In this document: positions 46,206 to 54,959 of the stretch, piece by piece
Numbering within the stretch: the stretch's first letter is position 1
How the letters are laid out: every line of letters begins with the position of its first letter
NCBI RefSeq assembly: GCF_001544075.1
Contig: NZ_BCNT01000001.1
Coordinates: forward strand, 1 to 64,000
DNA from: Comamonas terrae
GTDB taxonomy: Bacteria > Pseudomonadota > Gammaproteobacteria > Burkholderiales > Burkholderiaceae_C
DNA: 64,000 bases
Direction of reading: 5' to 3'
The notes under the pieces: generated by a model
Database searches by the model: none
What the model was told of the DNA's origin: nothing
Seen by the model: the letters and a program-made list of their open reading frames with translations, nothing else
Translations under genes and position numbers: made by a program

Positions 46206-46235
46206 AACGCCAGGACGTCCGGCCGCCTGTGCGGA

Positions 46236-46487
46236 TCAGCGCATTTCCATCTCCACGGCTTCCTGTGGCAGGCCCCGGCCAAGCACGAAAACCTCGTAGC
46301 GGGCCTGCTCGCCCTCCTCGCTCCAGGTCTCGGGGCCGACAACCTGCATATTGCCATGCAGGTTCGCCCCTTCGCGCAGCACGCCTGCATCGGTCTGCTC
46401 GGCCAGCACAAAGCAGCCGTCGCCAGTGCGCAGGGCCACGCGGCCCGAAGAGGGTTTGAATGCGATCACAGCGCCTCGATCCTGCAT
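46236..46487 (-). CDS. Small hypothetical protein
   Basis: An 83-residue acidic protein that I do not recognise. A ribosome site (AGGAG) sits 7 bp upstream of ATG 46487, and the sequence shows alternating beta-like stretches (VIAFKPSSGRVALRTGDGCFVLAE, split here by context; then YEVFVLGRG). There is no signal peptide or membrane segment. It is convergent with the acid-sugar operon, 30 bp from its end, and diverges from the CopD-type gene. A small beta-barrel fold is possible but unproven. Confidence 0.6.
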   Translation of the reverse strand: MQDRGAVIAFKPSSGRVALRTGDGCFVLAEQTDAGVLREGANLHGNMQVVGPETWSEEGEQARYEVFVLGRGLPQEAVEMEMR

Positions 46488-46663
46488 GGGCTCACTCCTG
46501 CTCTACCTGGCAACCAGTCCAGGCAGGCACGGTGGCCGCCACGCGCCCCGTGGAATCCGCCAAAGCCATCCATGCATGGAACAATGGCAGAGCTCCACGG
46601 CGCAGCCCGGCGCAAAACTCCGGTAGCCTTGGGCAGTCCCTACATTCCCACTACCTGTTCCCC

Positions 46664-47134
46664 ATGCTTTTTCTCTTGTTCAAACTCCTGCATCTGCTGG
46701 CCGTCATCATCTGGGTGGGCGGCATGTTTTTCGCCCACTTCTTTCTGCGCCCTGCCGCCCAGGAGCTGCAGCCTGCCGAGCGCGTGACGCTGATGCACGG
46801 CGTGCTCAAGCGCTTTTTTGCCATGGTGCTGGTGCTGGTCGTCGTGGTGCTGGCCTCGGGCGTGGGCATGATAGGCAGCATCCATGCGATGGCGGCGCAG
46901 GCGGGCTCCAAGTTCTCCATGCCGGCATCCTGGATCGTCATGAGCGTTCTGGGCCTGGCGATGATGGCCGTGTTCGGCCATATCCGCTTCGCGCTGTTCA
47001 AGCGCCTGGACAAGGCCGTGCAGGCCAGGGACTGGCCGGCCGGCGGCAAGGCCCTGGCCGGCATACGCCAGTGGGTGAGCTTCAACCTGGCGCTGGGCCT
47101 GGTGATCGTGGTGATGCTGCGCCTGCCGCTGTAA
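46664..47134 (+). CDS. CopD-family membrane protein
   Basis: A 156-residue integral membrane protein with four hydrophobic helices. The first is FKLLHLLAVIIWVGGMFFAH, in which His and Trp match the CopD-domain pattern, and the last is FNLALGLVIVVMLRLPL. CopD-domain proteins are linked to copper transport, but short members of this type have no proven role. ATG 46664 was chosen because the upstream frame is not membrane-like. It is followed by a strong terminator at 47159-47188 and appears to be monocistronic. Confidence 0.75.
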   Translation: MLFLLFKLLHLLAVIIWVGGMFFAHFFLRPAAQELQPAERVTLMHGVLKRFFAMVLVLVVVVLASGVGMIGSIHAMAAQAGSKFSMPASWIVMSVLGLAMMAVFGHIRFALFKRLDKAVQARDWPAGGKALAGIRQWVSFNLALGLVIVVMLRLPL

Positions 47135-47158
47135 ACCGCTGCGCCTGCCCTGCACCCG

Positions 47159-47188
47159 CCCGGCCTTCGCAAGAAAGCCGGGCTTTTT
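47159..47188 (+). terminator. Intrinsic terminator after the CopD-family gene
   Basis: CCCGGC (47159-47164) pairs with GCCGGG (47177-47182) around a 12-nt loop and is followed by CTTTTT. It lies 25 bp after the stop codon. Confidence 0.75.
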
Positions 47189-47331
47189 GCTGCCTGGATT
47201 TCAAGACATATCGGCTTCCGCCCCAAAACGATAAAGCGTTAGCAGCTACATTTTCAAGAGCAATTGACTGAAGGAACCCTGCACGCAGCAATATTTTTGT
47301 CGCGCACCGCAGCCATGGCTGTGCAATTGAT

Positions 47332-47370
47332 CAATAATTGCCCCCGCAATCATTGACCAGACAATTATTG
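47332..47370. promoter_or_regulatory. Three CAATNATTG boxes at 15-bp intervals upstream of the efflux marR gene
   Basis: CAATAATTG (47332-47340), CAATCATTG (47347-47355) and CAATTATTG (47362-47370) start exactly 15 bp apart. The palindrome ATTGATCAAT (47326-47335) overlaps the first. They end 16 bp before the marR start codon and probably overlap the promoter. The adjacent MarR protein is the obvious candidate to bind. Confidence 0.7.
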
Positions 47371-47386
47371 CCATAGCAAAAGCACC

Positions 47387-47929
47387 ATGAGCCGCAGCAC
47401 CATCATCGATTACGCAGACGAATCCACGCACTTCTACCAGGCCGGCGAATACTCGCCCCAGCAGAGCGTGGGCTTTCTCATGCGCCGCGTCATCAGCTCC
47501 ATCCTGCAGGCGGCCGATGCACAGCTGGCCGACCAGGGCCTGACCTATGTGCAGTGGCTGCCGCTGTACAAGCTGCTGCTGTGCCAGGAAAACACAACCA
47601 ATGCCACGCTGGCCAAGGACCTGGGCATGGATCCCGCCTCGGTCACGCGCGCGCTGGACCGCATCGAGGCCAAGGGCCTGCTGCGCCGCGAGCGCTCCAC
47701 CACCGACCGCCGCGTGGTGCACCTGGTGCTGACCGAGGAAGGCCGCCGCGTGGCGGTGGAAGTGCCCAAGGTCCTGTCCAAGGTTCTCAACGGCCATCTG
47801 GCCGGCTTCAGTCACCAGGAATGCGAGCTTCTGCTGTCCATGCTGCAGCGCATGCTGGTCAACGGCGATGCCCTGCGCGAGACGCTGGCCGCACCGCCGC
47901 CCGCCGACGAGGGGCCGCCCGGCACATGA
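47387..47929 (+). CDS. MarR-family regulator of the efflux operon (EmrR-like)
   Basis: A 180-residue winged-helix regulator with the HTH at about residues 75-97 (TLAKDLGMDPASVTRALDR) and a basic wing (RRERSTTDRRVVHL). The N-terminal VGFLMRRVISSILQ segment is typical of EmrR/MprA-like members. It is the first gene before outer-membrane, membrane-fusion and DHA2 efflux genes on the same strand, the arrangement of emrR-type regulators. The three phased CAATNATTG boxes directly upstream suggest autoregulation and release by a toxic substrate. Confidence 0.9.
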   Translation: MSRSTIIDYADESTHFYQAGEYSPQQSVGFLMRRVISSILQAADAQLADQGLTYVQWLPLYKLLLCQENTTNATLAKDLGMDPASVTRALDRIEAKGLLRRERSTTDRRVVHLVLTEEGRRVAVEVPKVLSKVLNGHLAGFSHQECELLLSMLQRMLVNGDALRETLAAPPPADEGPPGT

Positions 47930-48012
47930 GCTGCCTCGCAGCCGCCTGAATACAGGCCATCACCGCCTTTCCGTCCAAAAACCTTCACATAACTAGACAG
48001 CAGGCACCTGAC

Positions 48013-49485
48013 ATGCCCATTTTTCAACGCTCTTCCATCACTGCGGCGGCAGCGCTTTGCGCCGCCCTGGTCCTGGCCGGCTGCGCCTCGCAGGGACCGG
48101 CCCATGCACCGCTGGCCCAGCTCGGCGCCGGCGACCTGGGCCTCGCGCCCGCAGAGGCCGGCGCCAGCGACAGCAGCGCCACCGACCTTCTGGCCCTGGC
48201 CACACCCGAATGGTGGAAAGGCCTGGGCGATCCGCAACTGGACCAGTTGATCGCGCAGGCCTTGCAGGGCAGCCCCAGCCTTGCGGCCAGCAATGCCCGC
48301 TTCGAGAAAGCTGCCGCGCTGGCCACGGCCAGCAGCACGGCCACCGACATCCACGGCACGCTGAGTGCCGACGCCACGCGCCAGCGCTACAGCGCCAACG
48401 GCCTGGTGCCGCCGCCCGTGGCCGGCCATGTCTACAACAGCAGCAATCTCCAGGCCGGCCTGTCCTGGTCGCCCGATTTCTTCGGCAAGCACTCGGCCGA
48501 CCTCGAAGCCGCCCTGGGCCAGGCCCGTGCCGCCAGGGCCGACAGCGCCGCGGCCGCCAACCAGCTTGCGGCCCAGGTGGCGCGCAGCTATATCGCCCTG
48601 GCCCGGCTGATCGCCCAGCGCGAGGTGGCCGAGCGCACGCTGGCCCAGCGCCAGGCCCTGCTCGCCTTAAGCCAGCAGCGCACCCAGGCGGGCCTGGACA
48701 GCCAGGTCGAACTGACCCAGGCCCAGGCCGGCCTGCCCGATGCCGGCACGCAGATCGAGATGCTGGACGAGCAGATCACGCTGGCGCGCCGCACCATCGC
48801 CGTGCTCTGCGCCCAGGCACCCGACGCCCAGCAGGCGCTGGCACCACGCCTGTCGGCCCTGTCCGTGCAGGCGGTGCCGGACACGCTGGGGGCCAACCTG
48901 CTGGGCCGCCGCCCCGACGTGGTGGCCGCCCGCTGGCGCGTGGAAGCCGCGAGCCGCGGCATCGACAGCGCCAGGGCCGACTTCTACCCGGACGTCAACC
49001 TCACGGCCTTTGTCGGCCTGTCGGCCCTGGGCTTCGACAACCTGTTCAAGGGCAGCTCGCGCCAGCTCGGCGTCACGCCCGCGCTGCGCCTGCCCATCTT
49101 CGAAGGCAAGCGCCTGCGTGCCCAGTTGCGCGGCAGGCAGGCCGACCTGGATGCGGCCATCGCCCAATACAACGGCACCGTGCTTGATGCGGTCAAGCAG
49201 GCGGGCGACGCGATTGCCTCGGTGCAGTCGCTCGAGCGCCAGCAAAAGCTGCAGGCCGATTCGCTGGCCAAGGCCGAGCGCAGCTACGACTTTGCCGTGC
49301 AGCGCTACCGGGCCGGCCTGGGTTCGCAGATCACCGTGCTCAACAGCGAAAGCCAGCTGATCAACCAGCGCCGCCTGGCCGTGGACCTGCAGGCGCGCGA
49401 ACTCGATACGCGCGTGGCGCTGATGGCCGCCCTGGGCGGCGGCTGGCAGGACGACACCGCCAGCGTGCAGGCCCGCGACCAGTAA
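48013..49485 (+). CDS. Efflux outer-membrane factor, NodT/OprM-type lipoprotein
   Basis: A 490-residue outer-membrane channel component. It has a lipoprotein signal with the lipobox LVLAGC (Cys24) and two tandem outer-membrane efflux protein domains of alternating long helices and beta hairpins. The YNSSNLQAGLSWSPDFFGKH segment and the repeated QVARSYIALARLIAQREV helix fit the NodT family. Three such subunits form the TolC-like tunnel. It lies between the MarR regulator and emrA/emrB, so it is the exit duct of this tripartite pump. Confidence 0.92.
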   Translation: MPIFQRSSITAAAALCAALVLAGCASQGPAHAPLAQLGAGDLGLAPAEAGASDSSATDLLALATPEWWKGLGDPQLDQLIAQALQGSPSLAASNARFEKAAALATASSTATDIHGTLSADATRQRYSANGLVPPPVAGHVYNSSNLQAGLSWSPDFFGKHSADLEAALGQARAARADSAAAANQLAAQVARSYIALARLIAQREVAERTLAQRQALLALSQQRTQAGLDSQVELTQAQAGLPDAGTQIEMLDEQITLARRTIAVLCAQAPDAQQALAPRLSALSVQAVPDTLGANLLGRRPDVVAARWRVEAASRGIDSARADFYPDVNLTAFVGLSALGFDNLFKGSSRQLGVTPALRLPIFEGKRLRAQLRGRQADLDAAIAQYNGTVLDAVKQAGDAIASVQSLERQQKLQADSLAKAERSYDFAVQRYRAGLGSQITVLNSESQLINQRRLAVDLQARELDTRVALMAALGGGWQDDTASVQARDQ

Positions 49486-49544
49486 GCCTGCAATCCCCTT
49501 TTGCGTTTGCACACCAGATTGACGAAAACAGAGCGCCCAAAATC

Positions 49545-50882
49545 ATGACCGACAACACCAAGCCTCAAAACGCCCCTGCCGCCGCACCTGCCGCACCCGC
49601 TGCCCCTGCCGCAGCCTCTCCCACCGCCAACCCCAGCGGCCGCCGCAAGGGCCTGACCATCGTGGCCGCCGCCGTGGCCGTGGCCGCCATCGCCTGGGGC
49701 GGCTGGCACTGGATGGTGGCGCGCAATTACCAGAGCACCGACAACGCCTATGTGGCCGGCAACGTGGTGCAGATCACGCCGCAGGTGGGCGGCACGGTGA
49801 CCCGCATCGGTGCCGACGATACCGACTACGTCAAGGCCGGCCAGGTGCTGGTGCAGCTGGACCCCGCCGACTACCTGGTGTCGCTGGCTCAGGCCGAGTC
49901 GCAGCTGGCCCAGACCGCGCGCCAGACCCGTACCCTGTATGCCAACAACGCGCCGCTGGCCGCCCAGGTGGCCCAGCGCGAAGCCGACCTGCTGCGCCTG
50001 AAGGCCGATGCCGCCAAGGCCGCCGACGATGTGGAACGCCGCCGCCCGCTGACCGTCACCGGCGCCGTGGGCAAGGAAGAGTTCGACCATGCCAGGGCCG
50101 TGGCCACGGCGGCCGGCAATGCCGTGGTGGCCGCCGAAGCCGCGGTGCGTGCCGCCAAGGCCCAGCTGACGGCCGCCGAAGCCCAGACCAAGGGCACGAC
50201 GGCACAGGACTTCCCGGCCGTGATGGCCGCCGCCGCCAAGGTGCGCGAAGCCTATCTGGCGCTGCAGCGCACGCGCCTGGTCTCGCCCGTGGACGGCTAT
50301 GTGGCCAAGCGCGGCGTGCAGCTGGGCCAGCGCGTGGCCGCGGGCTCGCCCCTGATGACCGTGGTGGACTTGCATGACCTGTGGGTCGATGCCAACTTCA
50401 AGGAAAGCCAGCTGGCCAATCTGCGCATCGGCCAGAAGGCCGAGCTGACGGCCGACGTCTACGGCGACAAGGCCACCTATGAAGGCAAGGTCGTGGGCCT
50501 GGGCGCCGGCACCGGCGCGGCCTTCTCGCTGCTGCCCGCGCAGAACGCCACCGGCAACTGGATCAAGGTGGTGCAGCGCGTGCCCGTGCGCATCAGCCTC
50601 TCGCCCGAAGCCCTGGCCAAGCACCCGCTGCGCGTGGGCCTGTCCATGGACGTGAAGGTGGACATCCGCGACCAGGAAGGCGGCGCGCTGGCCCATGCGC
50701 CGCGCACCGCGCCCGTGGCGCAGACCACGGTGTATGACGGCACGCTGAGCCAGGCCGAGGACCGCATCCAGCGCATCATCGCCGGCGAGACCGTGCCGGC
50801 CCTGACCACGCTGGACGCCGTCACCGCGCCCCCGGCCTCCCCGGCTGCCACCCCTGCGGCCGCCGGCCAGCAGGCCAAGTAA
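49545..50882 (+). CDS. emrA: HlyD/EmrA-type membrane-fusion protein
   Basis: A 445-residue periplasmic adaptor anchored by one N-terminal helix (about residues 38-58, GLTIVAAAVAVAAIAWGG) after an Ala/Pro-rich cytoplasmic leader. The lipoyl-like half (YVAGNVVQITPQVGGTV) and helical hairpin follow. The second lipoyl half is LVSPVDGYVAKRGVQLGQRV, and a beta-barrel domain leads to an extra C-terminal extension. It links the EmrB transporter to the outer-membrane lipoprotein and is encoded between them. Confidence 0.92.
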   Translation: MTDNTKPQNAPAAAPAAPAAPAAASPTANPSGRRKGLTIVAAAVAVAAIAWGGWHWMVARNYQSTDNAYVAGNVVQITPQVGGTVTRIGADDTDYVKAGQVLVQLDPADYLVSLAQAESQLAQTARQTRTLYANNAPLAAQVAQREADLLRLKADAAKAADDVERRRPLTVTGAVGKEEFDHARAVATAAGNAVVAAEAAVRAAKAQLTAAEAQTKGTTAQDFPAVMAAAAKVREAYLALQRTRLVSPVDGYVAKRGVQLGQRVAAGSPLMTVVDLHDLWVDANFKESQLANLRIGQKAELTADVYGDKATYEGKVVGLGAGTGAAFSLLPAQNATGNWIKVVQRVPVRISLSPEALAKHPLRVGLSMDVKVDIRDQEGGALAHAPRTAPVAQTTVYDGTLSQAEDRIQRIIAGETVPALTTLDAVTAPPASPAATPAAAGQQAK

Positions 50883-50912
50883 GCGAAGCCGTTCCCAGAC
50901 TGCGGATTTGCC

Positions 50913-52556
50913 ATGACATCCTCCACTTCTGCCACCGCGGCCGAAGGCGGCATGGCCGGCTCCGGCGCCGGCCAGCCCCCTTCCCCGCCGCCATCGCCGC
51001 CGGCCGCCGTGCCGCCGCGGCCCGCCCCGCTCAAGGGCGGCCAGCTGGCCCTGGGCACGCTGGCCCTGTCGCTGGCCACCTTCATGAACGTGCTGGACTC
51101 GTCCATCGCCAACGTGGCCATTCCGGCCATCTCGGGCGACGTGGGCGTGAGCCCCAGCCAGGGCACCTGGGTCATCACCAGCTTCGGCGTGGCCAATGCC
51201 ATCTCCGTGCCGCTCACGGGCTGGCTCACGCAGCGCTTTGGCGCCGTGCGCCTGTTCACTATGAGCGTGCTGCTGTTCGTGCTGACCTCCTGGCTGTGCG
51301 GCTTTGCTTCCTCGCTGGAGCTGCTGGTGCTGTTCCGCGTGCTGCAGGGCCTGGTCGCCGGACCCATGATTCCGCTGTCGCAGACGCTGCTGCTGTCCAG
51401 CTACCCGCCGGCCAAGGCCGGCGTGGCCCTGTCGCTGTGGGGCATGACCACGCTGGTGGCGCCCGTCGTCGGGCCGCTGCTGGGCGGCTGGATCACCGAC
51501 AACATCTCGTGGCCGTGGATTTTCTACATCAACGTGCCCGTGGGCCTGCTGTCGGCGCTGATGACCTGGAGCATCTACCGCAGCCGCGAAACGCCGACGC
51601 GCAAGCTGCCCATCGATTCCATGGGACTGGCCCTGCTGGTGCTATGGGTCGGTGCGCTGCAGCTCATGCTGGACAAGGGCAAGGAGCTGGACTGGTTCGC
51701 CTCGGGCGAGATCATCACCCTGGCGATTCTGGCCGTCGTCAGCTTTGCGGTCTTCGTGGTCTGGGAGCTGACCGATGCCCACCCCGTGGTGGAGCTGCGC
51801 CTGTTCATGCGGCGCAACTTTGCGGCCGGCACGGTGGCGCTGTCCATTGCCTACGGCCTGTTCTTCGGCAACGTGGTGCTGCTGCCGCTGTGGCTGCAGC
51901 AGTGGCTGGGCTATACCTCCACCACGGCCGGCATGGCGCTCGCGCCCGTGGGCATTCTGGCCATCGTGCTGACGCCGCTGGTGGGCCGCAAGGTCAGCAG
52001 CTGGGACCCGCGCAAGATGGCCACGGGCGCCTTCATCGTGTTCGCGCTGGTGCTGTGGATGCGCTCGCAGTTCACGATCGAGACGGACTTCCGCCACATC
52101 CTGATCCCCACGCTGATCCAGGGCGCGGCCATGGCCTTCTTCTTCATCCCGCTGACCACGATCACCCTGTCCGGCCTCACGCCCGAGCGCATTCCGGCGG
52201 CCGCGGGCCTGTCCAACTTCGTGCGGATCACGGCGGGCGCCATGGGCACTTCCATCGCCACCACGCTCTGGGACAACCGCGCGGCCATGCACCATGCCCA
52301 CCTGGCCGAGCTCATGGTGCAGGGCCAGGGCGCGTTCGCGCAGACCGTGCAGCAGCTGCAGGCCCGCGGCATGTCGGCCGAACAGGCCTATGCCCAGATC
52401 AACCGACTGATCGACCAGCAGGCCTATACGCGCGCCGCGGACGACATCTTCCTGGCCTCGTCCATCCTGTTCCTGGTGCTGATCGTGCTGATCTGGCTCA
52501 CCAAACGCCCGGCCCCGCATGCCGGCGGAGGCGCCGAGGCGGCCGGCGCGCACTGA
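50913..52556 (+). CDS. emrB: DHA2-family (EmrB/QacA) multidrug efflux MFS transporter
   Basis: A 547-residue proton-driven drug exporter with 14 predicted helices. The first is preceded by a Pro/Ala-rich cytoplasmic leader. The segments FMNVLDSSIANVAIPAISGD and WVITSFGVANAISVPLTGWL carry the DHA2 motifs of helices 1 and 2, and LFRVLQGLVAGPMIPLSQ those of helix 4. It is the last gene of the marR-outer-membrane-emrA-emrB operon and is followed by a terminator-like repeat. Substrates are unknown; related systems export fusaric acid and hydrophobic drugs. Confidence 0.93.
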   Translation: MTSSTSATAAEGGMAGSGAGQPPSPPPSPPAAVPPRPAPLKGGQLALGTLALSLATFMNVLDSSIANVAIPAISGDVGVSPSQGTWVITSFGVANAISVPLTGWLTQRFGAVRLFTMSVLLFVLTSWLCGFASSLELLVLFRVLQGLVAGPMIPLSQTLLLSSYPPAKAGVALSLWGMTTLVAPVVGPLLGGWITDNISWPWIFYINVPVGLLSALMTWSIYRSRETPTRKLPIDSMGLALLVLWVGALQLMLDKGKELDWFASGEIITLAILAVVSFAVFVVWELTDAHPVVELRLFMRRNFAAGTVALSIAYGLFFGNVVLLPLWLQQWLGYTSTTAGMALAPVGILAIVLTPLVGRKVSSWDPRKMATGAFIVFALVLWMRSQFTIETDFRHILIPTLIQGAAMAFFFIPLTTITLSGLTPERIPAAAGLSNFVRITAGAMGTSIATTLWDNRAAMHHAHLAELMVQGQGAFAQTVQQLQARGMSAEQAYAQINRLIDQQAYTRAADDIFLASSILFLVLIVLIWLTKRPAPHAGGGAEAAGAH

Positions 52557-52604
52557 CGTACAGAACCACCCCGTAGCCTGTGCACTCGGGGTTTGCACAA
52601 AAAC

Positions 52605-52647
52605 AGCTGCCAGCGCCCATTCCACCAGCGCCGGCAGCTATTTTTTT
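52605..52647 (+). terminator. Stem-loop repeat acting as terminator of the efflux operon
   Basis: AGCTGCCAGCGC (52605-52616) pairs with GCGCCGGCAGCT (52628-52639), followed by ATTTTTTT. This copy belongs to the same repeat family as those at 30850 and 40891. Confidence 0.75.
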
Positions 52648-52839
52648 GCGAGTACCCACGCGGGCCATGCGCCAGCGCCGGATGCATGCTGCAAGCCCCG
52701 GCCGCATTGCCTACAATGGCACGCTTTCCGATCTCCTGCGAGGTACGACTCCCATGCGCCTGTAATGCCGCCGTCGCTTGACGGCCACCTCCCTCCGCCC
52801 TGTTGCACAGGGGATGTATGGCATTCATGGATCGGGTCT

Positions 52840-54459
52840 ATGACAGAACCTCGCTTGACGCTGCATGGCGTCTCCTTTGCGCTGCCCGGCGGCAGCGCGC
52901 TCTTTACCGGGCTTTCCGATAGTTTTGGCGCCACGCGCACCGCCCTGGTCGGCCGCAACGGCGCAGGCAAAAGCGTGCTGGCGCGAATCCTGGCGGGCGA
53001 GCTGGCCCCGAGCGCGGGCCGCTGCGAACGCCTGGGTACGCTGCACTTCGTGACGCAGCAGGCCGCGCTGCCCCGGCCGGGCCAGACCGTGGCCGGCCTG
53101 GCCGGTCTCGAAGGCCCGCTGCAGGCGCTGCGCAACATAGAAAACGGCAGCTGCGCAGCCGAGGACTTCGAGCTGCTGGCCGAGCGCTGGGACCTGCGCG
53201 AGCGCCTGCAGGCCGCGCTGCAGCAGCATGGCCTGCCGCCGCTCCCGCCGGAGACACCGGCCAGCCAGCTCAGCTGCGGCCAGGCCATGCGCGTGGCGCT
53301 GATCGGCGCCCAGCTGGCCGATGCCGACTTTCTCCTGCTCGACGAACCCGGCAACCATCTGGACCAGGCAGGCCGGCAGGCACTCGCGCAATTCATCGCC
53401 CGCTGGCCGCGCGGACTGCTGCTGATCAGCCACGACCGCGCGCTGCTGCGGTGCATGGAACGCATCGTGGAGCTCGCCCCGCACGGGCTGCACAGCTACG
53501 GCGGCAACTACGATTTCTACCTGCAGGCGCGCCGGCAATCGCTGCAGGCCGCGCAGGCCCGGCTCGCGCAGCGCAAGCTCGAGCGCACCCGCCAGGAACA
53601 TGCCATGCGCGTGCAGCAGGAGCGCCAGCAGCGCAAAAGCGCGCGCGGCGACAAGGCCGGCCAGCAGGCCAACCAGGCCCGGATCCTGCTGGACCGGCAA
53701 AAACAGCGGGCGCAGGACTCGGCCGGCAAGCTCGCGCAGCAGCATGCGACGGCCCGGCAGGCACTGGATCGGCACGTACGGCAGGCCTGGCAGCAGATGG
53801 ACGCGCCGCCGTCCATCCATCTGCACCTGCCTTCGCAGGCGGTCCAGACGCCACGCATCGTGGCCGAACTGCGAGAGGTGCGGCTGCCGCATCTGCAGGC
53901 AACAGACCCGGCGCCCATCGACTGGCGGCTGCAGGCCGGCCAACGCATTGCCGTGACAGGGCCCAACGGCTGCGGCAAATCCACGCTGCTGCAGGTGCTG
54001 GCGGGCACGCTGCAGCCCCTGCAAGGCCAATGCCTGCGCCATGCGCCGCATGCGTTCCTGGACCAGTGGCTGCAGCTGCTGCGGCCCGAATGCACCGTGC
54101 TGGAGCTGCTGCAGGCCGCCAGCCCGGCCACCGCCGAGGCCGAGCAGCGCATGCGCCTGGCGCAGCTGGGCCTGTCGGCGCCGCAGCTGGCCACGCCCAG
54201 CGCCAGGCTCAGCGGCGGCGAACGCCTCAAGGCCGCACTGGCCTGCGCGCTCTATGCCGATGAGCCGGCGGCACTGCTGTTGCTGGACGAGCCCGACAAC
54301 CATCTGGATCTGGCCTCGATCGAGGCGCTGGAACAGATGCTGGGCCAATACCGGGGAACGCTGGTCCTCGTCTCGCATGACGAGGAACTGCTGCAGCGCC
54401 TGCAGCTCACGCACCGCCTGGAAGCGACGGACAAGGGCTGGCAGCTGCGCGAAGCCTGA
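52840..54459 (+). CDS. ABC-F family ATPase
   Basis: A 539-residue protein with two ABC domains and no membrane segments. Domain 1 has Walker A GRNGAGKS at about residue 39, signature LSCGQ and Walker B FLLLDEPGNHLD. Domain 2 has GPNGCGKS at about 370, signature LSGGE and LLLLDEPDNHLD. Between them is a basic, Gln- and Arg-rich coiled linker, the usual ABC-F arm. ABC-F proteins act on the ribosome to affect translation or give antibiotic resistance, but the arm here is not diagnostic. The first signature has Cys in place of Gly, a minor oddity. ATG 52840 starts the ABC domain directly. Confidence 0.9.
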   Translation: MTEPRLTLHGVSFALPGGSALFTGLSDSFGATRTALVGRNGAGKSVLARILAGELAPSAGRCERLGTLHFVTQQAALPRPGQTVAGLAGLEGPLQALRNIENGSCAAEDFELLAERWDLRERLQAALQQHGLPPLPPETPASQLSCGQAMRVALIGAQLADADFLLLDEPGNHLDQAGRQALAQFIARWPRGLLLISHDRALLRCMERIVELAPHGLHSYGGNYDFYLQARRQSLQAAQARLAQRKLERTRQEHAMRVQQERQQRKSARGDKAGQQANQARILLDRQKQRAQDSAGKLAQQHATARQALDRHVRQAWQQMDAPPSIHLHLPSQAVQTPRIVAELREVRLPHLQATDPAPIDWRLQAGQRIAVTGPNGCGKSTLLQVLAGTLQPLQGQCLRHAPHAFLDQWLQLLRPECTVLELLQAASPATAEAEQRMRLAQLGLSAPQLATPSARLSGGERLKAALACALYADEPAALLLLDEPDNHLDLASIEALEQMLGQYRGTLVLVSHDEELLQRLQLTHRLEATDKGWQLREA

Positions 54460-54551
54460 ACCCGGCTGCCCGCCAGAACAGGGATGAAATCGGCCTTCGG
54501 CACCTGCTGTACTTGCGCCAGGCGCTCATTTTTTGATATAGATGGGCAATC

Positions 54552-54881
54552 TCATGCCATGCCGGCCTGCTTGTCCAGGCGCCGCAAGAAGACCTGCAGC
54601 TCCTTGACCACCTGGGCATCGCCCCTGGCGTGGGCGCAGGCCAGGCCCTGCTGCCATGCCCGGCGCGCGGCCACGGTGTCGCCCAGCGCGAGCTCGGCCT
54701 TGCCCAGCAGCTTCCAGGCCACCGAATAGTCGGGGTCCAGCGCCGTCGCCTGCTGCAGGTGGGAGCGGGCGTTCTCGGCCTGCTCCTGGTCCAGATAGGC
54801 CTTGCCCAGGGTGTAGCGCAGCAGCGCCGAATCCTTGCCCTGCGCCAGCAAGGCTTCGAAGTTACGTATGGCGATGGACAT
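54552..54881 (-). CDS. Small tetratricopeptide-repeat protein
   Basis: A 109-residue protein with about two and a half TPR motifs (ALLRYTLGKAYLDQEQAENA, then YSVAWKLLGKAELALGDTV). It has no signal peptide or membrane helix. It is the last gene of the minus-strand sulfatase cluster, 78 bp after the maturase gene. It may act as a scaffold or may be unrelated. ATG 54881 was chosen because it begins the repeat region; a longer frame upstream is not repeat-like. Confidence 0.72.
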   Translation of the reverse strand: MSIAIRNFEALLAQGKDSALLRYTLGKAYLDQEQAENARSHLQQATALDPDYSVAWKLLGKAELALGDTVAARRAWQQGLACAHARGDAQVVKELQVFLRRLDKQAGMA

Positions 54882-54959
54882 GTTCTGTTTGCCTGCTTGA
54901 GGCGGAAATGATGGCGCCCATTCTGGCGCAACATCGTATGCAGGCCGTGCCATGGCGCG

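Noticed and set aside
54515-54525. GCGCCAGGCGC followed by T-rich sequence as a terminator of the ABC-F gene
   Set aside because: The palindrome leaves a one-base loop, too tight for a real hairpin; termination here is uncertain.
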